A DNA stretch of 46,703 nt from Chloroflexota bacterium (GTDB taxonomy: Bacteria; Chloroflexota; Limnocylindria; Limnocylindrales; CSP1-4): contig JAJYNJ010000072.1 of assembly GCA_021786385.1 (NCBI GenBank), positions 1 through 46,703 on the forward strand, read 5' to 3'. This document shows positions 40,033 through 46,703 of the stretch, in pieces (the stretch's first letter is position 1; each line of letters starts with the position of its first letter). The translations under genes were made by a program, and so were the position numbers. The notes beneath the pieces were generated by a model. It had not been told where the DNA came from, ran no database searches, and saw nothing but the letters and a program-made list of their open reading frames with translations.

Positions 40033-41295
40033 CTACCGGAGCAGGGCCACCATCAACAGCGTCGACACGATCAGGATGGGCGGGGTGGTGAGGAGGCCGA
40101 CCCGTAGGTAGTCGATCGGCCGCACCTCCAGGCCGCGCTCGCGGAGGATCAGCAACCAGAGCACGGTGGCGAGCGAGCCGACCGTCGTCAGGTTCGGCCC
40201 GAGGTCGGCGCCGATGATCGTGCCGTAGGCGGCTGCCTCGCGGACGCTCCCCGCTAGGTGCGCCCCGTTGATGCCACTCACCATCACGAGCGTCATGGGG
40301 ACATTGTTGACGAGGTTGGAACCCGCGGCCGCCACCAGGCTGGCGGCGATCCCCGCCAGCGCGGGCGAGCCGCTCGCCCAGGTGAGCACGGAGCCCACGA
40401 CGCGCCCGACCACACCGAGCCGCTCGAGCGCCGTGACGAGCACGACCATCCCGCCCACGTAGCCGAGGATCGGCCAGCTGACGCCCTCGAGCGGCCGCGG
40501 ATAGAGCCTCCCGGCCGCAGTGGCCTCGAGCGCGAGGAGCAGCACGAACCCTGCGCACGCCACCACGCCCAGCGGCGCGCCGAGCAGCCCTCCGACGAGG
40601 AACGCCGCCGCGACGATGGCCAGCCCCGCCCAGACGCGGGGCACCCGCGCGCCGCCTGGGTCGGCGCTGCCGGATGGCAGACGACGCGGCACGTCGTGCC
40701 GGAAGCGCCAGACGAGTGCCGCGCCGGTGAGCCCCGCCGCGGCGAGGGCAGCCGGTTCGATGGACCGCAGGTAGTGTGGCAGCGGCAGCCGCAGCCCATC
40801 GAGCACCAGCAGGTTCACCGGGTTGCTCACCGGCAGGATCAGCGACGCCGCGTCGGCGATGAACGTGCACGCCAGCACGTAGGGTAGGGCGTCGATCCCG
40901 AGGGTCACCACGAGCCCGTAGACCACCGGCGTCAAGATGAGGGCGGTGGCGTCGTTCGACAGGAACGCGCTGATGGCCACGCCAAGCCCGATCACGGCCA
41001 TCAGCAGCCGCAGTCCGCTGCCGGCGGCAAGCTGCTCCGCCAGCACAGCAGCCCGCACGAAGAAGCCGCTTCGTTCGGCGACGGCGGCGAGGCCCGTCAT
41101 CCCCACGAAGAAGGCGAACACGTTCCAGTCCGCGGCGACCGCCCGCGCCGCCTCCGCGGCACCGACGAGGCCGAACCCGATCGCGATCACCGCACCGGCG
41201 ACGGCGGAGGCCCACTCGGGGATGCCGCGGGGCCGTGTGATCGTGGCTGCGACCACGGCCAGGAAGAGGACCGTGCCGAAGAGGGCCGGCAACAC
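40033..41295 (-). CDS. ArsB/SLC13-like anion permease
   Basis: The 420-residue membrane protein has about eleven to twelve helices of the ion transporter superfamily. Marks are FAFFVGMTGLAAVAERSGFF, AFLSNDATALILTPVV and the related second-half SNLVNNVPMTLVMVSG, the paired SNDATA/NNVP hairpins expected of ArsB and SLC13 carriers, plus GADLGPNLTTVGSLATVLW. Arsenite, dicarboxylate or sulfate are possible substrates; no ars gene is near. GTG at 41295 has TACGCT six bases before it, which suggests a leaderless mRNA. It is divergent from the DJ-1 gene. Confidence 0.87.
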   Translation of the reverse strand: MLPALFGTVLFLAVVAATITRPRGIPEWASAVAGAVIAIGFGLVGAAEAARAVAADWNVFAFFVGMTGLAAVAERSGFFVRAAVLAEQLAAGSGLRLLMAVIGLGVAISAFLSNDATALILTPVVYGLVVTLGIDALPYVLACTFIADAASLILPVSNPVNLLVLDGLRLPLPHYLRSIEPAALAAAGLTGAALVWRFRHDVPRRLPSGSADPGGARVPRVWAGLAIVAAAFLVGGLLGAPLGVVACAGFVLLLALEATAAGRLYPRPLEGVSWPILGYVGGMVVLVTALERLGVVGRVVGSVLTWASGSPALAGIAASLVAAAGSNLVNNVPMTLVMVSGINGAHLAGSVREAAAYGTIIGADLGPNLTTVGSLATVLWLLILRERGLEVRPIDYLRVGLLTTPPILIVSTLLMVALLR

Positions 41296-41301
41296 GCCGG
41301 G

Positions 41302-41307
41302 AGCGTA
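41302..41307 (-). promoter_or_regulatory. Putative -10 box of the ArsB/SLC13-like gene, leaderless
   Basis: TACGCT ends six bases before the GTG start and no Shine-Dalgarno intervenes. Confidence 0.45.
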
Positions 41308-41370
41308 CCCGAGAGGCGCCCGGGGCGCCGCCGGCCGGCCCGCTCACGCGCGTACCGGCCGGCCAGCGCC

Positions 41371-41465
41371 TAGAATCGCGGGTGTCCGCGCCGGCCGACG
41401 GAGCCCATCGCGAGCCCGGAGGAGCCCATTTCCCCGCCCGGCGCTCCGCCGGGCCCGCGTAGGGT
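41371..41465 (+). promoter_or_regulatory. Possible promoter and 5' leader hairpin of the DJ-1 gene
   Basis: TAGAAT, five of six matches to the -10 consensus, lies at 41371-41376. A seven-pair hairpin, CCCGGCG-CTC-CGCCGGG, is at 41437-41453 and a second -10-like TAGGGT is at 41460-41465. Either box could serve the gene starting at 41494. From the first, the 5' leader would be about 110 bases and include the hairpin. Confidence 0.35.
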
Positions 41466-41493
41466 ACGCGCGCGGTCGATGAGGAGGTCACAG

Positions 41494-42030
41494 ATGCGGC
41501 TCGAGGGAATGCGCATTGCGGTGCTCGCCGCGGAAGGCGTCGAGGATCTTGAGTATTGGGTCACCGTGATGCGCCTGCGTGAAGAGGGCGCGCGCGTGAC
41601 GAGCGTCGGCGTGGCGCCGGGGACCGTGCACGGCAAGCATGGACTGCCGGTGACGGTCGAGGCCGCCGCCGCGGATCTCGATGCCACGACGGTGGACGGG
41701 CTCGTGGTGCCCGGCGGCTGGGCGCCCGACAAGCTCCGGCGTGACGCCGCGGTGACCGATCTCGTGGCAGCGGTCGACGCGGCCAGGAAACCGATCGCGA
41801 TCATCTGCCACGGCGGCCTGGTGGCGATTTCGGCGAAGATCGTGGCGGGCCACCGGGCCACCGGGTCGCAGGGGATCAAGGACGACCTGGCGAACGCCGG
41901 CGCCACCTGGGTGGACGAGCCGGCCTTGCGGGACGGCCACATCGCCTGGGGGCGCGTGGTGGACGACATTCCCGCGTTCCTGCGCGAGACCGTCGACCTC
42001 TTCGCCGAGCACCGCGCGCGCCGGAGCTGA
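41494..42030 (+). CDS. DJ-1/PfpI family protein
   Basis: This 178-residue class I glutamine amidotransferase-like protein begins MRLEGMRIAVLAAEGVEDLEY, with the conserved Glu in the VEDLEY region. GLVVPGGWAPDKLRRD and the nucleophile elbow AIICHGGLVAISA with its Cys follow, then VAGHRATGSQGIKDDL and ATWVDEPAL. Relatives include the YhbO/PfpI stress proteins reported as chaperones or deglycases. ATG at 41494 follows GAGGAGG. Its 3' end faces the end of uvrB, 40 bases away. Confidence 0.92.
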   Translation: MRLEGMRIAVLAAEGVEDLEYWVTVMRLREEGARVTSVGVAPGTVHGKHGLPVTVEAAAADLDATTVDGLVVPGGWAPDKLRRDAAVTDLVAAVDAARKPIAIICHGGLVAISAKIVAGHRATGSQGIKDDLANAGATWVDEPALRDGHIAWGRVVDDIPAFLRETVDLFAEHRARRS

Positions 42031-42070
42031 ACCGGGAACGGACCGGCCCGCGACGGCGCCGCCGCGGGCC

Positions 42071-44470
42071 TCAGCGGCGCCGCCGCGGCCGCTGGCCGGT
42101 CCGACGGATCACGTTGGGCGTCACGCGGTGGTCCCACGTCTGACGATCTAGCCACTTGGCCTGCCAACCACCGGCCTCTTCGTGTTCGTCGCGGATGCCG
42201 GGGAACCAGTCGGAGGCAGTCCCTTCGTCGCTCGCGGTGCCGTCCCCGCCGGCCAGGGCGAGCGACGGTTCTTCGGCCGCGCGGAGTACCTCGACGGAGG
42301 CGACGCCGACACCGTGCGCGTCGATGTCACGTTCGGCGCGTGCCCGTCGGCCCGCGCGTTCGGCGCCACCACCTGGCACGCCACTCGGGGCCGCCGCCCG
42401 GCCACCTCGCCCGCTGGCCCGACCTTCCACCCGCGCCGCCCGTTCCGCGGCCCGCTCCACCTGCAGTGACGCATCCTCCTCGAGCACCCGGAGCCGGATC
42501 TGCTGGATCTCGTCCCGGATCGCGGCGGCCTTCTCGAACTCGAGCTCGCGCGCCGCGGCACGCATCTCGGCCTCCATGCGGGTCACCAGCTCGTGTATCT
42601 GCTCGCGGCTCATCTCAGAGAGCTCGCGCCCACCGCCCGCCGACGCGACGTACGCGCCGGGCGCCTCGGCCACCGCACGCAACCGGTCGTTGAGGTCGTG
42701 TACCTCCTTCACGATGGTCGTGGGTTGGATGCCGTGCTGTTCGTTGTACGCCTGCTGGATCCGCCGCCGCCGCTCCGTCTCCTCGATCGCAACGCGCATC
42801 GAGTGCGTGATCGTGTCGGCGTACATCACCACCTCGCTGCCGGTGTTGCGGGCGGCGCGCCCAGCCATCTGGATCAGCGACCAGGCGCTGCGCAGGAACC
42901 CTTCCTTGTCGGCGTCGAGGATGGCGACCAGGGTCACCTCGGGCAGATCGATCCCCTCGCGGAGCAGGTTGATCCCGACCAGCACGTCGTAGACGCCCAG
43001 GCGCAGGTCGCGCAGGATCTGGACCCGCTCGAGCGTGTCGATCTCGCTGTGCAAATAGGCCACCTTCACACCCAGATCGCGCAAGTACTCCGCAAGGTCC
43101 TCGGCCATCTTCTTGGTGAGCGTGGTGACCAGTACCCGTTCGCCGCGCGCGACCCGCCCGTGGATCCGGTCGAGCAGATCGTCGATCTGGCCGCGGGTCG
43201 GCCGCACCTCGATCGGCGGGTCGACGATCCCGGTGGGGCGGATCAGCTGCTCCACGACCTGCTCGCTGCGCTCGAGTTCCCAGGCGCCAGGCGTCGCGCT
43301 CATGTAGATGACCTGGTTCAAGTGCGCTTCGAATTCTTCGAAGGTGAGGGGTCGGTTGTCGAGCGCCGACGGCAGCCGAAACCCGAAGTCGACCAGGATC
43401 TCCTTGCGCGTGCGATCGTTCTTGTACATCCCGACGACCTGCGGGATGGTCATGTGGCTCTCGTCGACGATCAGCAGCCAATCCGGCGGGAAGTAGTCGA
43501 GCAGCGTCCAGGGACGCGATCCGGCGGGGCGCCGAGCCAGGTGGCGGGAGTAGTTCTCGATCCCGGAGCAAAAGCCCAGCTCGCGCATCATCTCGAGGTC
43601 GAAGGTCGTACGTTGGCGCAGGCGGGCCGATTCGAGCGCACGCCCCTCGGCATCGAGCTGCGCACAGCGCTCCTCCATCTCGGCCTCGATGTCGACGATC
43701 GCGGCCTGCAGCTTGTCGGCGGGGGTCACGTAGTGCGAGGCCGGGTAGATCGCGACCTCACTGCGCTCGGCCAGAACCTCGCCGGTGAGCGGATCGATCT
43801 CCACGATCCGTTCGACCTGATCGCCGAAGAACTGCACGCGCACCACGAAGTCGTCGTAGGCGGGCTGTACCTCGAGGGTGTCGCCGCGAACGCGGAACCG
43901 GGCGCGCTGGAGCGCCTGGTCGTTGCGCTGGTACTGCAGGTCCACGAGTTGGCGCAGGACGCCGTCGCGGCGGTATTGTCCGCCGACGCGCAGCCGGATG
44001 ACGGTCGCGCCGTAATCGACCGGGGCGCCCAGGCCGTAGATGCAGCTGACGGACGCCACGATGATGACGTCGCGTCGCTCGAAGAGGGCGCGGGTGGCGG
44101 CGTGGCGGAGCTTGTCGATCTCGTCGTTCCGGCTCGAGTCCTTTTCGATATAGGTATCGCTGCGCGGCAGGTACGCCTCGGGCTGGTAATAGTCGAAGTA
44201 GCTGACAAAGTACTCGACGGCGTTCTCGGGAAAGAACTCCCGGAACTCGCTGTAGAGCTGCGCGGCCAGCGTCTTGTTGTGAGCCAGCACCAGCGTCGGC
44301 TTCTGGTGGCGCGCGATCACGTTCGAGATCGTCCAGGTCTTGCCGGACCCGGTGACCCCCAGCAGCGTCTGGTGCTTCATGCCGTGCGCGAGCCCCTCCG
44401 CCAGGCGCTCGATCGCCTGCGGCTGGTCGCCGGTCGGTTGAAAGGGGGCCACGAGCTGGAACGGAGGCAT
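42071..44470 (-). CDS. uvrB: UvrABC excinuclease subunit B with long C-terminal extension
   Basis: This 799-residue damage-verifying helicase-like subunit has Walker [11 protein letters not shown], the beta-hairpin region [20 protein letters not shown], motif II-like VDESHM, and the later helicase motifs [20 protein letters not shown] and QMAGRAARN. The UVR domain is [20 protein letters not shown]. About 129 residues follow it, first Arg/Gly/Ala-rich and then ending in [21 protein letters not shown]. coli UvrB stops at the UVR domain. ATG at 44470 was chosen over an in-frame GTG at 44476, because TAGTAT ends only three bases before the GTG, whereas it stands nine bases from the ATG. A LexA-like box covers the -35 position. 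Confidence 0.96.
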   Translation of the reverse strand: MPPFQLVAPFQPTGDQPQAIERLAEGLAHGMKHQTLLGVTGSGKTWTISNVIARHQKPTLVLAHNKTLAAQLYSEFREFFPENAVEYFVSYFDYYQPEAYLPRSDTYIEKDSSRNDEIDKLRHAATRALFERRDVIIVASVSCIYGLGAPVDYGATVIRLRVGGQYRRDGVLRQLVDLQYQRNDQALQRARFRVRGDTLEVQPAYDDFVVRVQFFGDQVERIVEIDPLTGEVLAERSEVAIYPASHYVTPADKLQAAIVDIEAEMEERCAQLDAEGRALESARLRQRTTFDLEMMRELGFCSGIENYSRHLARRPAGSRPWTLLDYFPPDWLLIVDESHMTIPQVVGMYKNDRTRKEILVDFGFRLPSALDNRPLTFEEFEAHLNQVIYMSATPGAWELERSEQVVEQLIRPTGIVDPPIEVRPTRGQIDDLLDRIHGRVARGERVLVTTLTKKMAEDLAEYLRDLGVKVAYLHSEIDTLERVQILRDLRLGVYDVLVGINLLREGIDLPEVTLVAILDADKEGFLRSAWSLIQMAGRAARNTGSEVVMYADTITHSMRVAIEETERRRRIQQAYNEQHGIQPTTIVKEVHDLNDRLRAVAEAPGAYVASAGGGRELSEMSREQIHELVTRMEAEMRAAARELEFEKAAAIRDEIQQIRLRVLEEDASLQVERAAERAARVEGRASGRGGRAAAPSGVPGGGAERAGRRARAERDIDAHGVGVASVEVLRAAEEPSLALAGGDGTASDEGTASDWFPGIRDEHEEAGGWQAKWLDRQTWDHRVTPNVIRRTGQRPRRRR

Positions 44471-44479
44471 GGCCACAGG

Positions 44480-44513
44480 ATACTAGCCGAGAGACATACT
44501 AGAACAGATGTGC
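44480..44513 (-). promoter_or_regulatory. uvrB promoter with LexA/DinR-like SOS box
   Basis: The -10 TAGTAT (44480-44485) ends nine bases before the ATG. GAACAGATGTGC (plus-strand reading, 44502-44513) overlaps the expected -35. It is identical to the uvrA box and fits the Cheo-box consensus at 12 of 14 positions. Confidence 0.6.
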
Positions 44514-44582
44514 CGTTTGTGCGTGGTTGCGCCGGCCGGCGCCCACGCCGGGCGGACAGGCCAGGGGCCTGCCACAGTTCCC

Positions 44583-45239
44583 TCAGCCGCGGCGCGCCAG
44601 CACCTCCCGGAGCGCCTCCTCGACCACGCGCCGCACTTCGGGCTCCGGCCCATCCGTGCGAAGCCGTCGCACCGGCAACCCCGGCGAATCCGAGGCGAGC
44701 CGTTCCAGGAGCCGCCCGGCCAGGTCCCCTTCCTGCGCCGCGATCCGCCGCTCGGCGTCGTCGGGCGCCATGCCCCGCCCGGCCAGGCGTGCTCGCTGCA
44801 TCTCCGGGCTGCAGTCCACGATCCAGACCAGATCGCAGGCCGCCGCGATGCCCGACTCGACCAGCTTGATCGCCTCGATCACTACGAACGGAACGCCCGC
44901 GGCCGCCGACCGGTCCAGCTCCTGCAGCAGCCGCTCGCGCACGAATGGGTGCACGATCCGCTCCAGATCGGCCAGCGCGGCCGGGTCCCGGAACACGATC
45001 GCGGCCAGTGCCGCGCGGTCGAGCGACCCGTCGGCCGCGAAGACACCGTCCCCGAACCGCCGCCGGATGCCCGGCAGCGTCGCCGCGCCGAGCGCCGTCA
45101 CTTCGCGGGCCAAGACGTCGAGGTCGATGCGGCGCCCGCCCATCTCCGCCAGCCAACCCGCCACGGTCGACTTGCCGCACCCGATCGGCCCGGTCAATCC
45201 GATCCGCAGCGGCCGCGGTGGCGAGCCGGTGGTGGTCAC
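44583..45239 (-). CDS. coaE: Dephospho-CoA kinase
   Basis: This 218-residue P-loop kinase performs the last step of coenzyme A synthesis. Walker A is IGLTGPIGCGKST at about residues 13-25. It has DLDVLAREVTALG for the substrate site (DxD), IVHPFVRERL, and VWIVDCSPEMQRARLAGRG with the lid. GTG at 45239 overlaps the ABC-F stop as GTGA, which sets the start. It is followed by uvrB about 110 bases on, which has its own promoter. Confidence 0.94.
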   Translation of the reverse strand: MTTTGSPPRPLRIGLTGPIGCGKSTVAGWLAEMGGRRIDLDVLAREVTALGAATLPGIRRRFGDGVFAADGSLDRAALAAIVFRDPAALADLERIVHPFVRERLLQELDRSAAAGVPFVVIEAIKLVESGIAAACDLVWIVDCSPEMQRARLAGRGMAPDDAERRIAAQEGDLAGRLLERLASDSPGLPVRRLRTDGPEPEVRRVVEEALREVLARRG

Positions 45240-46703
45240 CGCGGCGCGCGCTCCTCGAGCGCCAGCCACGCGTCTTCCGCCGCGGACAACGCGCGGTCGA
45301 CGTCCGCCAGTTCGCTGGTGAGCCGACGGAGCTCCACGAAGTTGGCCTGCACCGCTGGATCGGAGAGGGCGAGCTCCAGGTGGCTCTTCCGAAGTCCGAG
45401 GCGCGTCAGGTCGGCCTCGAGACTGCCGCGCTGCCGCCGATACGCATCCTTGGAGAGGGGTGGCAGCCGATCGGCACGCGCGGCGTCCGATCCGCTAGGC
45501 GACGTCGATGGCGCGTTGCCCCGCACGTCGGCACCGTCGCCCCCGGGCGCGCGGCGCCACCCGCGCGGACGCCCAGTCGCCGCCGATGGACCGCGACCTC
45601 GTGGTGCCGGCGCCCCGCGATCCGCTGGCGTCGCCACCGTCGGTCGGGCCACGTACCGTCGCGTCGCCGCCTGCAGCGCCTCCTCGACGCTCCAGCCGGC
45701 CGCCACCGCAGCCCGCCACTCGCGCCACCCCTCATCGAACGCAACGGCCGTGCCGGGTTCGCCCGCACGCCCCGGCTCGACGATCCAGAGCGCGCGGCAT
45801 GTGGCCTCGAGCAGCCGCCGGTCGTGCGACACGATCAGGAGCGTCGCGCTCGACTCACGCAGGAACGACTCCAGCGCCTCGCGTGCCGGGATGTCCAGGT
45901 GGTTGGTCGGCTCGTCGAGCAGCAACAGGTTCGCCGGACCGATGCCGAGCAATGCCAGTTCGAGCCGGGAGCGTTCGCCGCCAGAGAGCTCCGCGACCGG
46001 TTTGAAGACGTCATCGCCGCGGAAGAGGAAGCGCGCGAGATACCCGCGCGCTTCGCCAGCCGGCAGGTTGGTCCGCTCGAGGACGGCGTCGAGGACCGTC
46101 TCCCCTGGGTACGCCGCCTCGCGCAGTTGCGCCAGATGGGCGAGCTGCACGCCATGCCCGATCCAGACCACTCCGTCGAGCGGAAAGAGTTCGCCAGCCA
46201 CCGTGCGCAGCAAGGTCGTCTTGCCCGCCCCGTTGGGCCCCACGATTCCGATCCGGTCGCCGCGCCGGGCCTCCAGGTGCGGGACACGCAGGACCGGGGT
46301 CGCGGTGGTCGAGCCCGCCGTCGGCGGAAATCCCAGAATGGCATCGCGGAGCGCCACCACGACCTCCCCCGAGCGGACGGGCCCGCCACCGGCCAACGCC
46401 TCGCTCGGCAGGCGTAGGCGCGGCGCTTCGCCCGGCGCGAGCACCGGATGGATCGCCGCGAGCCGCCGCTCGTGCTCGTGCATCTTGGTGTAGTTGCGGT
46501 GGCTGCGGTACCGCTGGATCAGCTCGAGCTCATGCGCCGTCGCGTCCTGCGTCGCTTCGGCCTGCCGACGCAGCTGCGCATCGCGCGCGGTGGCCTGGGC
46601 TGCGTACGCGCTGTAGGTACCGCGAAAGCTCTCGAGCCGCCGGTCGCGTAGCTCCCAGATGCGGGTCACGACCGCGTCGAGGAATGCCCGATCGTGCGAG
46701 GCG
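45236..46703 (-). CDS. ABC-F family ATPase, 5' part outside window
   Basis: The C-terminal 488 or so residues are visible; the gene enters from the right edge. The first readable residues, SHDRAFLDAVVTRIWELRDR, are the H-loop end of the first ATPase domain, followed by the interdomain linker with TYSAYAAQATARD and HRNYTKMHEHERR. The second domain has GPNGAGKTTLLRT, LSGGERSRLELALL, LLLLDEPTNHLD and IVSHDRRLLE. A long Arg/Pro/Gly-rich spacer and a C-terminal coiled coil (near LTRLGLRKSHLELALSDP and LTSELADVDRALSAAEDAW) end it. ABC-F proteins act on the ribosome, relieving stalling or giving antibiotic protection; the subfamily is not determined. It is coupled to coaE by GTGA. Confidence 0.93.
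   Translation of the reverse strand, partial: ASHDRAFLDAVVTRIWELRDRRLESFRGTYSAYAAQATARDAQLRRQAEATQDATAHELELIQRYRSHRNYTKMHEHERRLAAIHPVLAPGEAPRLRLPSEALAGGGPVRSGEVVVALRDAILGFPPTAGSTTATPVLRVPHLEARRGDRIGIVGPNGAGKTTLLRTVAGELFPLDGVVWIGHGVQLAHLAQLREAAYPGETVLDAVLERTNLPAGEARGYLARFLFRGDDVFKPVAELSGGERSRLELALLGIGPANLLLLDEPTNHLDIPAREALESFLRESSATLLIVSHDRRLLEATCRALWIVEPGRAGEPGTAVAFDEGWREWRAAVAAGWSVEEALQAATRRYVARPTVATPADRGAPAPRGRGPSAATGRPRGWRRAPGGDGADVRGNAPSTSPSGSDAARADRLPPLSKDAYRRQRGSLEADLTRLGLRKSHLELALSDPAVQANFVELRRLTSELADVDRALSAAEDAWLALEERAPR

Noticed and set aside
44474-44476. GTG at 44476 as the uvrB start
   Set aside because: It lies three bases after the -10 box, upstream of the likely transcription start; ATG at 44470 fits better.
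1-46703. CRISPR array, insertion sequence, prophage or toxin-antitoxin module
   Set aside because: No regularly spaced repeats, transposase, integrase, phage or toxin motifs were seen on either strand.

Overview
The window is a dense, very GC-rich (about 70% by eye) bacterial chromosome segment, almost entirely housekeeping, with no insertion sequence, phage gene, CRISPR array or rRNA. WhiA-YvcK-RapZ next to TatAC and SecDF, a YvcK with an N-terminal membrane part, heavy GTG start use, many apparently leaderless genes and a UvrB with a long C-terminal tail fit a high-GC Chloroflexota-like lineage. An actinobacterium-like lineage cannot be excluded; this is inference.

Layout: 1-6.6 kb holds a cut-off PBP2 gene, a GT87 membrane glycosyltransferase, eight tRNA genes in three groups (Leu-UAA; Phe-Gly-Gln-Cys; Leu-CAG, Leu-GAG, Val-UAC), an HtpX-LemA pair, a non-coding stretch with stacked hairpins, and a frameshifted remnant of a phosphoesterase gene. 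6.6-9.6 kb holds an orphan solute-binding protein, SecG and GpmA. From 21.4 down to 9.7 kb runs a probable eleven-gene minus-strand operon: secD, secF, recJ, a TolB-like propeller, pyrF, tatA, tatC, rapZ, yvcK, whiA, tpiA. Then follow a TSUP permease with uvrC, an aminoaldehyde-type dehydrogenase, a compact UvrD-like helicase, a coupled LysM/HD/SRPBCC trio, an MFS transporter with a small unknown protein, and a DUF6941-like protein.

31.9-39.3 kb holds uvrA and a lysine operon dapB-dapA-dapD-lysA. 39.5-46.7 kb holds a UspA protein and an ArsB/SLC13 permease, a DJ-1/PfpI protein, uvrB, coaE and a cut-off ABC-F ATPase.

The most interesting signals are regulatory. (1) The dap operon is preceded by a TTGACA-17-TATCGT promoter, an apparently leaderless 19-residue leader ORF with two lysine codons, competing hairpins, the only clear intrinsic terminator in the window, and a GAGA-loop hairpin over the dapB Shine-Dalgarno. 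This looks like an undescribed lysine attenuator. (2) uvrA and uvrB carry an identical 12-mer, GAACAGATGTGC, over their -35 regions; it matches the DinR/LexA (Cheo) box at 12 of 14 positions. (3) At least eight genes have a TANNNT-like box 6-9 bases before the start codon, implying leaderless mRNAs. Genes inside operons are joined repeatedly by GTGA start/stop overlaps.
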